The position numbers and the translations under genes are program-made. A stretch of 11,853 nucleotides of DNA from Gemmatimonadaceae bacterium (lineage in GTDB: Bacteria; Gemmatimonadota; Gemmatimonadetes; Gemmatimonadales; Gemmatimonadaceae): the NCBI GenBank assembly GCA_025453855.1, contig JALOPO010000018.1, forward strand, positions 1 through 11,853, written 5' to 3'. The first letter of the stretch is position 1; the number at the start of each line of letters is the position of its first letter. The notes under the pieces are model-generated. The model was not told the origin of the DNA and made no database searches. It saw only the letters and a program-made list of their open reading frames with translations. This document shows, piece by piece, positions 1 through 7,785 of this stretch.

Positions 1-480
1 TCCAGCAAGTGCTGGATCTACTTCCCCGAGGACAACTGCCCGTTCTACCGCCTCACCTACCTCTCGAACTACTCGCCCGAGGTCGTCCCCGACGCCCGCA
101 CGCACTACTCGCTGCTGGCCGAGGTCTCGTGCTCGCCGTTCAAGCCGGTGCGCAAGGAGACGATCGTCGACGAGGTGATCCAGGGGCTCGTGAACACGCG
201 CATCATCTCCGAGCGCGACCAGGACGACATCGTCGACGCCTTCCTGATCACGCGCGACTACAGCTATCCCACGCCGTCGCTCGAGCGGGACGGGGCGCTG
301 GCCACGGTGCTGCCGTGGCTCGAGACGCAGCAGATCTTCTCGCGCGGCCGCTTCGGCGCGTGGCGCTACGAGGTGGGGAACATGGACCACTCCGTGGCGC
401 AGGGCGTGGAGTGGGCCGAGCGCATGCTGGGCGGCGACCCGGCCGACGAGCTCACCTACCTCGCGAAGCGAGGGTGCTGA
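1..480 (+). CDS. FAD-dependent oxidoreductase, UGM/amine-oxidase-like, C-terminal part (5' truncated)
   Basis: The frame is open from the first base of the window to TGA at 478-480, giving the last 159 residues; the start lies outside. The near-terminal segment GRFGAWRYEVGNMDHSVAQG (about residues 115-134 of the visible part) resembles the C-terminal FAD-contacting region of UDP-galactopyranose mutase-like and amine-oxidase-like flavoproteins, where an aromatic-rich W-x-Y-E-V-x-N-x-D-H segment precedes the last helix. The N-terminal Rossmann GxGxxG motif that would confirm FAD binding is not in the window. The substrate cannot be told; such proteins act on sugars, porphyrin precursors or carotenoids. 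The 3' end overlaps the convergent histidine kinase gene by 29 bp. I am confident that it is coding, moderately confident of the broad family and unsure of the reaction. Confidence 0.75.
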   Translation, partial: SSKCWIYFPEDNCPFYRLTYLSNYSPEVVPDARTHYSLLAEVSCSPFKPVRKETIVDEVIQGLVNTRIISERDQDDIVDAFLITRDYSYPTPSLERDGALATVLPWLETQQIFSRGRFGAWRYEVGNMDHSVAQGVEWAERMLGGDPADELTYLAKRGC

Positions 481-3202
481 GCGCCACCGCGCTCGGCGCG
501 GGGCGCCCCGCGCCGAGCGCGGTGGCGAGCGTCGCGAGGTCGACGGGCTTCACGAGGTGGTGGTCGAAGCCCGCCGACAGCGCACGCTCGCGATCCTGCG
601 TGCGACCGTAGCCGCTCAGCGCCACCAGCGGCACCGCGGCCAGCGCGGGGTCGGCGCGCAGGAGGCGCGCCACCGCATAGCCGTCGAGCGCGCCGGGGAG
701 CCCGATGTCGCACAGCACCACGTCGGGCGACCAGCTGCGCGCCGCGGCCACGCCGCTGTCGCCGTCGTGGGTCACGCACACCGTGTGGCCCGCCGACTCG
801 AGCAGCGCACGCAGCATCTCGGCCGCGTCGCGATTGTCCTCGACCACGAGGACGCGACGCGCGAACGATGCCGATGTCGGCATCGGTGCGCCGGGGAGGG
901 CCACCGCGGCCGCCCGGGTGCGTCGCGGGAGCGTGACCGTCATCGTCGTTCCCTGCCCCGTGCCGTCGCTGCGCGCCGTCACGCGGCCGCCGTGCAGCTC
1001 GACGAGCCCGCGCACCAGCGCGAGCCCCAGTCCGAGGCCGCCGTGCGACCGGTCGAGCCCCTGCTCGGCCTGGCTGAACGGCGTGAAGAGGTGCGGCAGC
1101 AGCGCCGGCGCGATCCCGATGCCGGTGTCACGCACCTCGAGCCGCACGTCGGCGCCATCCTCGACGACGCGCACCGTCACCACGCCATCGCGCGGCGTGA
1201 ACTTCTCCGCGTTGTGCAGCAGGTTGGCGACCACCTGCGCCAGGCGCGTCGCGTCGCCGTCGATCGGCAGCGGCTGATCGGGGAGCTCGACGCGCAGGCG
1301 CACGCCGGCGGCGTCGAAGCCGGCCCGGTAGCTCTCCACCGCCGCACGCGCGATGTCGCGCAGGTCGACGGGCGCGGTGCGCAGCTGCACCAGCCCGCGC
1401 GCGATGCGCGAGACGTCGAGCAGGTCGTCGATGAGGTGCGTCATGTGCGCCACCTGCCGCCCGATGATCTCGCGCGCCCGTGCCGCGGCCGCGGGCGACG
1501 CGTCGGCGCGCCGCAGCAGCTCGACCGCGTGCCGCACCGGGGCGAGCGGGTTGCGCAGCTCGTGCGCGAGCACCGCCAGGAAGTCGTCCTTGCGGCGATC
1601 GGCCTCGCGCAGCGCAGCCGCGGCCGCCTCGCGCTCGGTGACGTCGGCGACCGTTCCCACCAGCGAGCGGAGCGTGCGCCGTCCCGCCGCGTCCACCGCG
1701 AAGTCGGCGCGCCCCGTGGCCTCCACCCAGCGCAGCCCGCGCGTCGGGTGCTGCACGCGGTGCACGGTGACGAACGGCGTCCCCTCGGCCGGGTCCATCG
1801 CGGTCGCCATCACCGCGCGCACGCGATCCCGGTCGTCCGCCGGCACGCGCGCGTAGAAGCGCTCCACGTCGATGAGCGCGTCGTCGGGCAGGCCGAAGAT
1901 GTCGCGCAGGCGCGCATCGCCCGCGATACGCCCCGTGGCGGCGTCGAGCGACCACCAGGCGAGCCGCGCCGCGTCGAGCGCCAGCTGCCGCTGCCGCGCG
2001 AGCTCGGCCCGCTCCGCGGCCGCCTCGCGGTCGGCGGTGACGTCGACGCTCGTCCCCACATGGCCGAGGTAGCGCCCGGCATCGTCGAAGTGCGGCCGGG
2101 CGTACGAGTCGATCCAGCGCCAGTCGCCGCGCGCGTCGCGCACGCGCAGCTGCGCCCGGAACGGCGTGCGGTCCCGCACCGCGGCCTCGAAGGCCTGCAC
2201 GTAGGGGACCGAGTCGTCGGGGTGCGTGAGCGGGATCCAGTTGTCCCCGGTCGCCTCTTCCGCCGGGATGCCGAAGAAGGCGCAGTAGGTGCGGTTCACG
2301 AAGCGGAGCTTCCCGGTCTCGTCGTGCACCCAGACGATCTGCGGGAGCTCGTCGGCCATCACGCGGAAGCGCCGCTCCGACTCGGCCAGCGCCAGCTGCG
2401 CCTCCACGCGCGTGGTGACGTCGATGTTCACCCCGGCGAGACGCTCGGGCGCGCCGCGGCCGTCGCGCCGCGTGACGCGCGCCACGATCTCGATCCACCG
2501 CGTCGCGCCGTCGGGGCGCACGATGCGCATCGTGTGCCGGAGCGGCGCCACGTCGCCGCGCAGGCAGCGATTCACCGCCGCATCGAGCGCATCGCGGTCC
2601 TCGGGGTGCACCGCATCGCGGAAGAGCGTGGCCGGCACCAGGTGCGGCGCGGGCGCGTGGCCGAAGAGGCGCCACTGCGCGTCGGACCACCACGTGGTGT
2701 CGTGCACCAGGTCGTGATCGAAGACGCCGACGTTCCCCGCCTCCTGCGAGTGGCGGAGCCGCTCCTCGCTCGTGCGCAGCGCCTCCTCCACGCGCCGGCG
2801 CTCCGTGACGTCGGTGAAGACGAGGGCGACCAGGTCGCGGTCGGCGTCGTCGACCAGGCAGGCGCTGACGTCGAACCAGCGCCCCGTGACGGCGTCGTGG
2901 CGCTCGAAGCGGCGCGCCACGCCATCGCGTGCGACGCGCTCGAACTCGTGCACCCAGCCGATCTCCAGGTGCGGCGCGAGCGCGAGCGCCGAGCGCCCGA
3001 GCGCGGGGCCGTTGGCGACCAGCGCCTCGAGCGCGGCGTTGGTCTCCTCGAACCGACAGTCGACCGCCCGCCCGTCGGGCGCGCGCACCAGGCGCACGAG
3101 CGCGTACGCCTGGTGCATGCGCGCGAGCATCGTCCGGTAGCGCACCAGGCGCGCGTGGTCCGGCACCACCGCGGGCGGCGGCTGGGCGTGTCCGTGCGAC
3201 AT
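452..3202 (-). CDS. Cytosolic hybrid sensor histidine kinase with four PAS domains and a C-terminal receiver
   Basis: The product is 916 aa. Four PAS units are visible at about residues 30-133, 150-263, 276-390 and 404-523; several end in the typical D-V-T PAC tail. A HisKA helix follows with phospho-acceptor His547 in LAHELRNPL. The HATPase domain has its N-box at Asn664, its G1 box at DTGIGI (692-697) and its G2 box at GLGLGL. The receiver domain (about 783-895) has acidic pair Glu788/Asp789, acceptor Asp832, switch Ser863 and Lys885. No membrane segment is seen, so it senses a cytoplasmic signal through PAS ligands or partners. It should autophosphorylate at the His and pass phosphate to its own receiver; a further partner is unknown. 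I chose ATG at 3202 because the frame upstream runs through the neighbouring kinase gene. No Shine-Dalgarno is visible. It lies 83 bp downstream of its paralogue and is probably co-transcribed. The last ~20 residues are encoded by an inverted repeat and extend past the normal receiver end. Confidence 0.93.
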   Translation of the reverse strand: MSHGHAQPPPAVVPDHARLVRYRTMLARMHQAYALVRLVRAPDGRAVDCRFEETNAALEALVANGPALGRSALALAPHLEIGWVHEFERVARDGVARRFERHDAVTGRWFDVSACLVDDADRDLVALVFTDVTERRRVEEALRTSEERLRHSQEAGNVGVFDHDLVHDTTWWSDAQWRLFGHAPAPHLVPATLFRDAVHPEDRDALDAAVNRCLRGDVAPLRHTMRIVRPDGATRWIEIVARVTRRDGRGAPERLAGVNIDVTTRVEAQLALAESERRFRVMADELPQIVWVHDETGKLRFVNRTYCAFFGIPAEEATGDNWIPLTHPDDSVPYVQAFEAAVRDRTPFRAQLRVRDARGDWRWIDSYARPHFDDAGRYLGHVGTSVDVTADREAAAERAELARQRQLALDAARLAWWSLDAATGRIAGDARLRDIFGLPDDALIDVERFYARVPADDRDRVRAVMATAMDPAEGTPFVTVHRVQHPTRGLRWVEATGRADFAVDAAGRRTLRSLVGTVADVTEREAAAAALREADRRKDDFLAVLAHELRNPLAPVRHAVELLRRADASPAAAARAREIIGRQVAHMTHLIDDLLDVSRIARGLVQLRTAPVDLRDIARAAVESYRAGFDAAGVRLRVELPDQPLPIDGDATRLAQVVANLLHNAEKFTPRDGVVTVRVVEDGADVRLEVRDTGIGIAPALLPHLFTPFSQAEQGLDRSHGGLGLGLALVRGLVELHGGRVTARSDGTGQGTTMTVTLPRRTRAAAVALPGAPMPTSASFARRVLVVEDNRDAAEMLRALLESAGHTVCVTHDGDSGVAAARSWSPDVVLCDIGLPGALDGYAVARLLRADPALAAVPLVALSGYGRTQDRERALSAGFDHHLVKPVDLATLATALGAGRPAPSAVALSTLASRGR
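482..527. terminator. 46-bp perfect palindrome, candidate bidirectional terminator
   Basis: Bases 482-504 and 505-527 are exact reverse complements (23-bp arms, no spacer, almost all G/C). The palindrome starts 2 bp after the stop codon of the plus-strand flavoprotein gene, where a terminator would be expected. It also lies inside the last codons of the minus-strand kinase, whose stop is 28 bp further on. There is no T-run on either side. An imperfect extension continues outward (459-467 pairs with 531-539), and a second small hairpin, 6-bp stem and 3-nt loop, occupies 459-473. The structure is directly visible; the terminator role is inferred from its position. Confidence 0.55.
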
Positions 3203-3285
3203 GCACGCGAGGGAGCGGGGAAGGCGGCGTCCGGCGATCGGCACCGACGGACCGGCAAGCTGATCGCTCGTCGGCCGCCTGCCCA

Positions 3286-5250
3286 TCAGGGCGGGACCGA
3301 TGCCGCCGCCTCGCCGAGCACCTGGGCGAGCGCCGCCCGGTCGGCCGGCTTCACGAGGTGCCGGTCGAACCCCGCGTCGGCCGCGCGCTGGAGGTCGTCG
3401 TCGCGACCGTACCCGCTCAGCGCCACGAGGAAGATCCCCGCCAGCGCGGGATCGTCGCGCACCGCCCGCGCCACCGCGTACCCGTCGTGCGCGCCGGGCA
3501 GGCCGATGTCGCAGAGCATCACGTCGGGGCGCTCGTCGCGGGCGAGCACGAGCGCCTCGTCGCCGTCGCGCGCCACGCGCACCGTGTGGCCGGCGAGCAC
3601 CAGCAGGTCGCGCAGCATCTCGGCCGCGTCGGCGTGATCCTCGATCACGAGCACCGAGAGCGGGAGCTCGGCCGGCGCGACCGGTGGCGGTGGCGTCTCG
3701 TCGGCGAGCATGGTGGCGAGCGGGAGCTGCACGGTGAAGGTGGCGCCCGTGCCGGGTCCGTCGCTGGCGGCCGACACGGTCCCGCCGTGCATCGCCACCA
3801 GTCCGTGCACGAGCGCGAGGCCGAGGCCCAGTCCGCCCTGCTCGCGGTCGAGCGCCTGCTCCCCCTGCGCGAACGGCTCGAAGAGCCGCGCCCGCAGCTC
3901 GGGGGCGAGTCCGATGCCGGTGTCGCACACCGTCAGCGTCGCGATCGGCGCCTGCGGGTCACCACCGCTCGTCAGCGCGACCGTCACCAGGCCGCCGCGC
4001 GGCGTGAACTTTCCCGCGTTGTGCAGGAGGTTCGCGACCACCTGCGAGAGTCGCGTCTGGTCACCGTCGATCCAGGTCGGCGTCACCGGGAGCTCGAGCT
4101 GCAGCACGAGTCCCGCCGCCTGCAGCGTCGGCCGGTAGCTCTCGGCCGTCGCGCGCACGATGTCGGCCAGGTCGCAGCGGAGGCGGCGCAGCGTCACCTG
4201 CCCGCGCGCGATGCGCGAGACGTCGAGCAGGTCGTCGATGAGGCGCGACATGTGCGAGACCTGCCGCTCGATGATCTCGCGGGCGCGCAGCGCGAGCGCC
4301 GCCCCGGGCTCGACGCGCTTGAGGATCTCGATCGCGTGCCGCACCGGCGCGAGCGGGTTGCGCAGCTCGTGCGCGAGCATCGCCAGGAAGTCGTCCTTGC
4401 GCCGGTCCGCCTCGCGCAGCGCCGCCTCGTGCGCGTGGCGGCCGGTGATGTCCGAGAAGACGAGCGCCACGAGGTCGGGATCGTCGGCGTCGAACGGGAA
4501 GGCGTAGACGTCGAACCAGCGCCCCATGGCCGGCGCGTGGTTCTCGAAGCGCACCGGGCGACGGGTGAGCGCCACGCCCCCGTACGTGCGGAACCAGAAC
4601 TCGTCGAGGTCGGGGACCAGCTCGCGCGCCGTGCGCCCGGTCGGCGCGCGCAGCCCCGACTGCTCCTCGAACGTCGCGTTGACCTCGAGGAAGCGATAGT
4701 CGACCGGCCGGCGATCGGCATCGAAGAGGATGCGGATCACGCAGAAGCCGAGATCGATGCGCTCGAAGAGCTGCCGGAAGCGGCGGTCGTAGGCACGGGC
4801 GGCGCGCGCGGCATCCTCGCGCGTGGTGATGTCGCGCGTCACGGTGCCGAAGCCCACCGGCTCGCCGGTGACCGGGTCGCGCACCAGGAACGCGGAGCGC
4901 GAGACGTCGATGCGCGCGCCGGTGCGCAGGTGCACGAGCGTCATGATCCCTTCCCAGTGCCCCGTCGCGCGCACCGCCGGGAGGACCTCGTCGCGCAGCG
5001 CCGCGCGCCACTCCGGCGCCACGTGGCTCGCGATGTCCATCGGCTCGAGCGGCGCATCGGGATCGAGGCCGATCATGCGCCGCCCCGCACGGTTCATCCA
5101 CTGCAGCCGCCCCTCGAGGTCGGCAAGCCCGATCATGTCGCTGCTGTGCTCCACCAGCGCCAGCAGCGTCGGCGCATGCGGGAGCAGCGCGAGCACCGAA
5201 GCCACCGGTGTCGCGGCGACGCTCGTGGCGCGCATCGGATCGTCCGACAT
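3286..5250 (-). CDS. Cytosolic hybrid sensor histidine kinase with two PAS domains and a C-terminal receiver
   Basis: The product is 654 aa. The first PAS domain (about 30-143) contains the EHSSDMIGLADLEGRLQWMN stretch typical of PAS cores. The second (about 155-270) ends VALVFSDITGR. HisKA carries His294 in LAHELRNPL. The HATPase domain shows Asn411 (N-box), DTGIGL at 443-448 and GLGLGL at 473-478. The receiver (about 532-645) has Glu537/Asp538, acceptor Asp581 in CDIGLPG, Ser612 and Lys634. All catalytic residues are present and there is no transmembrane segment. Its kinase and receiver halves closely match those of the downstream gene (452-3202), and its second PAS domain matches that gene's first, so the pair arose by duplication. 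The start is taken as ATG 5250; an in-frame ATG at 5304 is possible but adds a low-quality arginine-rich tail. The region before 5250 is pyrimidine-rich on the coding strand and lacks a Shine-Dalgarno. Confidence 0.93.
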   Translation of the reverse strand: MSDDPMRATSVAATPVASVLALLPHAPTLLALVEHSSDMIGLADLEGRLQWMNRAGRRMIGLDPDAPLEPMDIASHVAPEWRAALRDEVLPAVRATGHWEGIMTLVHLRTGARIDVSRSAFLVRDPVTGEPVGFGTVTRDITTREDAARAARAYDRRFRQLFERIDLGFCVIRILFDADRRPVDYRFLEVNATFEEQSGLRAPTGRTARELVPDLDEFWFRTYGGVALTRRPVRFENHAPAMGRWFDVYAFPFDADDPDLVALVFSDITGRHAHEAALREADRRKDDFLAMLAHELRNPLAPVRHAIEILKRVEPGAALALRAREIIERQVSHMSRLIDDLLDVSRIARGQVTLRRLRCDLADIVRATAESYRPTLQAAGLVLQLELPVTPTWIDGDQTRLSQVVANLLHNAGKFTPRGGLVTVALTSGGDPQAPIATLTVCDTGIGLAPELRARLFEPFAQGEQALDREQGGLGLGLALVHGLVAMHGGTVSAASDGPGTGATFTVQLPLATMLADETPPPPVAPAELPLSVLVIEDHADAAEMLRDLLVLAGHTVRVARDGDEALVLARDERPDVMLCDIGLPGAHDGYAVARAVRDDPALAGIFLVALSGYGRDDDLQRAADAGFDRHLVKPADRAALAQVLGEAAASVPP

Positions 5251-5471
5251 GCGGGAGCAGGGGAGAGAGGAGGCGGTCCGATGCGGCGCCACGTCCACCG
5301 GCATCCATCGTGATGCACGCCGCGTCGCCAGCCTCATGCGGTGGCGGCATGGCGTGCGGCGACACAAGCTGCGACGCCGAAGCATCGGCTTCCATAGGGG
5401 ACGCACCGATGTTGCGGTCACATGCTGACCACGCCGCCCGCCGTGGTGCCACGAACCGGTGGCGGCGACCT
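5251..5471. other. Leader region upstream of the kinase pair, no gene seen
   Basis: Together with the hairpin at 5472-5533 this makes a 304-bp gap between the chemoreceptor stop and the first kinase start. I see no credible open frame of its own. The kinase promoter should lie here, because the chemoreceptor transcript probably ends at the hairpin, but no -35/-10 pair stands out at this base composition. A small stem-loop (GCCGA/TCGGC around 5382-5395) is the only other local structure noted. Confidence 0.5.
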
Positions 5472-5533
5472 GCCCGCACGCGACAGGCGCCGGCCCCCCG
5501 CGGAAGGAGGCCGGCGCCTGGCGTCGTGCGGGC
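5472..5533 (-). terminator. Hairpin terminator candidate after the chemoreceptor gene
   Basis: A perfect 12-bp stem CAGGCGCCGGCC (5484-5495) pairs with 5509-5520 across a 13-nt loop. An outer 9-bp stem (5472-5480 with 5525-5533) extends it after a short mismatch. It sits about 22 bp beyond the chemoreceptor stop codon in the direction of transcription. No T-run follows, so it may be a GC-only or Rho-assisted terminator. Confidence 0.65.
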
Positions 5534-5554
5534 GTCGTCGCGTGCGCGGTCGGC

Positions 5555-7546
5555 TCAGGCCGCCCGGCGTCGCACGCCGCTCACCGCCCCACCGCGCGCG
5601 GTCGCCGCGCCGGTGAGCGTGAACTCCTCGACCAGCTGCTGCATGCGCTCGGCCTGCGCCGAGAGCTCCGCGCCGGCGGCCGCGCTCTCCTCGGACGTCG
5701 ACGCCACGTTCTGCGTCGCCGTGCCGACCTGCTCCACCGAGCGCGACACCTGCGTGATGCCGTCGCGCTGGCGGGCGCTCGTCCCGGCCACCGACTCGAG
5801 CACCTCGGCCACCTTCTCCACCTGCGCGTCGGCGGCGCCGAGCGCGCGCTCGACCGTCGCCACCATCGCCGCGCTGGCATGCGCACTCTGCACGCTCTGC
5901 TCGATGAGCGTCGCGGTGTTGCGCGCCGCCTCGGCCGAGCGCTGCGCCAGCGCGCGCACTTCCTCGGCGACCACCGCGAAGCCGCGCCCCGCGTCGCCCG
6001 CCCGCGCCGCTTCCACGGCCGCGTTGAGCGCCAGCAGGTTCGTCTGGAACGCGATCTCGTCGATCGTCTTGACGATGCGCGTCGTCTCGTTCGCCGTGCG
6101 CTGCAGCTGCGCCATCGTCTCGGCGAGCTTGTGCATCTCCTGCGTGCTGGTGGTCACGCCCGTGCGGGCGTCGCCGGCCACCGCCAGCGCCCCCATCGAC
6201 TCGTCGGCGGTGCGCGCCGCCGCCACGCTCAGCTCCTGCAGCGAGGCCGCGATCTCCTGCACGCCGGCCGCCTGCTGGCTCGCGCTCGCCGCCAGCGCCT
6301 GGCTCCCGCCCGCGATCTCGTTGCTGGCCGCGGTCACTTCCTGGCTCCCGGCACGCACCTCCTGCAGCGCGTGCTCGATCGCCGTCAGCGCGCCGTTGAG
6401 CGCGTCCTTCACGCGCGCATGGTCGCCCTGATAGCTCCCCGCCACGCGAGCCGAGAGATCGCGACCGGCGACGCGCTCCAGCACGGCGGCCGTCTCGCGC
6501 ATCGGCGCCACGACCGCCTCGAGCGTCTCGTTCACGCCCGTCACCACGGCGCGGAAGGCGCCGTCGTAGCGCGCCGCATCGCCGCGCTCGTTCAGCCGGC
6601 CACCGCGCGCCGCATCGGCCAGCGTGCCGAGCTCGCGCACCAGCCCGCCGAGCGTGTCACGGAGCCGCACGAAGGCATGGCCGAGCGCATCCTGCTCGCC
6701 GCGCGGCGTGATCGACACGGTGGTGTCGCCGGCACCGAGCGCCGTGGCCGCCTGCGCGAACTCGCGCTGCGCACCGGCCAGCGCGGCGCTGGCCGCGAGC
6801 AGCTCGCCGATCTCGTCGCGCGAGACCGTGGCGCGGCTCGCGTCCACATCGTGCTCGCCGCGCGCCAGCTTCTCGAGCGAGCGCGTGACGCTCGCCACGG
6901 GCACCGCCACGCTGCCGATGATCAGGCGCGTGAGGAAGAGGCCGAGGCCAAGGCAGCTCGCGGCGCCCAGGATCGTCGTCCAGAAGGCGAGCCGGTAGGT
7001 CGTCGTCGCCTCGGCGCTGGCGGCGTTCGCGCGCCTGGAGGCGGCGGTGACGGCGGTGGTGATGATCCCGTCAGCGCGGAGAAGGTCGGCCTCGAGCAGC
7101 GCGAAGTCGCGCGTCGCCCCCATCACGTCGTTGGCGCGCGACTTGGCGATCAGCTCCGGCATGCGCTTCTCGGCCGTGGCCGTGGCCGCGGTGAGCGCCT
7201 CGATCATCTTCGTCGACCCGCTGGACCGGTCGCCGGCGAGCGCGGTGCGCGCCTTGGCGAGCGCCTCGCGCTGGGTGGCGATCCCCTGCTCGGCCTTGTC
7301 GCGTCCGGCGTCGTCGAGGGAGAGGAGGTGATCGCGCACGTGCACGCGGTACTCCGTGAGCGCGTGCCGGTACTCGGCCAGGCGCTGCACCGAGGGGAGG
7401 ACGTCGCGGGCGACGGTCGTCGTCACGCCGTTCACGGCGGAGATCTGCCAGAGGGCGACGATGCCGAGGAGCGTGCTCAGGCCCAGCAGCGACCCGAAGG
7501 CGCTGGTGAGCTTGGCGCGGAGGCGGAGGTCGTGGAACCAGCGCAT
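5555..7546 (-). CDS. Methyl-accepting chemotaxis protein with several HAMP units
   Basis: The product is 663 aa. A short basic start is followed by TM1 (about 13-35), a helical extracytoplasmic domain of about 150 residues resembling the four-helix-bundle MCP sensor, and TM2 (about 187-211). A HAMP domain follows (about 212-265), then HAMP-like helices near 260-310 and 344-392. The methyl-accepting signalling domain ends the protein; its conserved hairpin tip EIAFQTNLLALNAAVEAARA spans 497-516, followed by GRGFAVVAEEVRALA. It should bind ligand or sense signals across the inner membrane and control CheA kinase through CheW. No cheA, cheW, cheR or cheB lies nearby, so it must join arrays encoded elsewhere. 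The C-terminus (VRRRAA) lacks the NWETF-type CheR/CheB tether. ATG 7546 fits the membrane-anchor start; no Shine-Dalgarno is visible. A sigma-28-like promoter candidate lies about 70 bp upstream. Confidence 0.95.
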   Translation of the reverse strand: MRWFHDLRLRAKLTSAFGSLLGLSTLLGIVALWQISAVNGVTTTVARDVLPSVQRLAEYRHALTEYRVHVRDHLLSLDDAGRDKAEQGIATQREALAKARTALAGDRSSGSTKMIEALTAATATAEKRMPELIAKSRANDVMGATRDFALLEADLLRADGIITTAVTAASRRANAASAEATTTYRLAFWTTILGAASCLGLGLFLTRLIIGSVAVPVASVTRSLEKLARGEHDVDASRATVSRDEIGELLAASAALAGAQREFAQAATALGAGDTTVSITPRGEQDALGHAFVRLRDTLGGLVRELGTLADAARGGRLNERGDAARYDGAFRAVVTGVNETLEAVVAPMRETAAVLERVAGRDLSARVAGSYQGDHARVKDALNGALTAIEHALQEVRAGSQEVTAASNEIAGGSQALAASASQQAAGVQEIAASLQELSVAAARTADESMGALAVAGDARTGVTTSTQEMHKLAETMAQLQRTANETTRIVKTIDEIAFQTNLLALNAAVEAARAGDAGRGFAVVAEEVRALAQRSAEAARNTATLIEQSVQSAHASAAMVATVERALGAADAQVEKVAEVLESVAGTSARQRDGITQVSRSVEQVGTATQNVASTSEESAAAGAELSAQAERMQQLVEEFTLTGAATARGGAVSGVRRRAA

Positions 7547-7614
7547 GTGCGGGAACGGTGGATGGTCTGCTCGTGCCCCCGGCGGCGTGCGTGCCTCCGG
7601 TGGCCCGGTCGCGA

Positions 7615-7641
7615 GTGTCGGCCGCTCGACACCGGGGTTGA
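7615..7641 (-). promoter_or_regulatory. Sigma-28 (FliA)-like promoter candidate for the chemoreceptor gene
   Basis: On the minus strand, TCAA (7641-7638) is followed after exactly 15 nt by GCCGACAC (7622-7615). The established flagellar sigma-28 pattern is TAAA-N15-GCCGATAA, so 3 of 4 and 6 of 8 positions agree and the spacing is right. A start about 7 nt downstream would leave a leader of roughly 60 nt before ATG 7546. Chemoreceptor genes are classic sigma-28 targets. GC-rich sequence makes chance matches to the GCCG core likely, so this is a candidate only. Confidence 0.42.
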
Positions 7642-7700
7642 GCGGACGCGGCGTGGCACGTGTGGTTGCGCCGTCGTGCGGGTGATGGCCGGAACGCAGA

Positions 7701-7734
7701 CGGCCGGCACCGCCCGCCAGGGCGACACCGGCCG
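7701..7734 (-). terminator. Nested hairpin, terminator candidate after the TonB-domain gene
   Basis: The outer stem CGGCCGG (7701-7707) pairs with CCGGCCG (7728-7734). After 3-nt internal bulges an inner CGCC/GGCG stem closes a 6-nt loop. It lies about 50 bp past the stop codon of the minus-strand TonB-domain gene. There is no T-run. Confidence 0.45.
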
Positions 7735-7747
7735 CAGCCCCGACCGA

Positions 7748-7762
7748 CGGCCGTGGCGGCCG
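7748..7762 (-). terminator. Short CGGCCG hairpin close to the TonB-domain gene stop
   Basis: CGGCCG (7748-7753) and CGGCCG (7757-7762) form a 6-bp stem with a TGG loop, about 24 bp past the TonB-domain stop codon. It may act with the larger hairpin at 7701-7734. Alternatively it may be incidental, since CGGCCG is self-complementary and common at this base composition. Confidence 0.3.
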
Positions 7763-7785
7763 ACGATCGGGTCAGTGCACGAGGC

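Noticed and set aside
3203..3285. Terminator between the two kinase genes
   Set aside because: Only a 6-bp stem (3234-3239 with 3262-3267) around a 22-nt loop; not convincing, so the two genes are treated as probably co-transcribed.
3203..3928. N-terminal extension of 242 residues on the four-PAS kinase frame
   Set aside because: It runs antiparallel-free but out of frame through the 3' half of the upstream kinase on the same strand and is an arginine/alanine-rich translation without domains. The PAS region starts after ATG 3202.
557..5313. Very long plus-strand open frames opposite the kinases
   Set aside because: Rich in Arg/His/Ala with no recognisable domain. They mirror the kinase codon pattern, as expected when GC-rich genes leave the opposite strand open.
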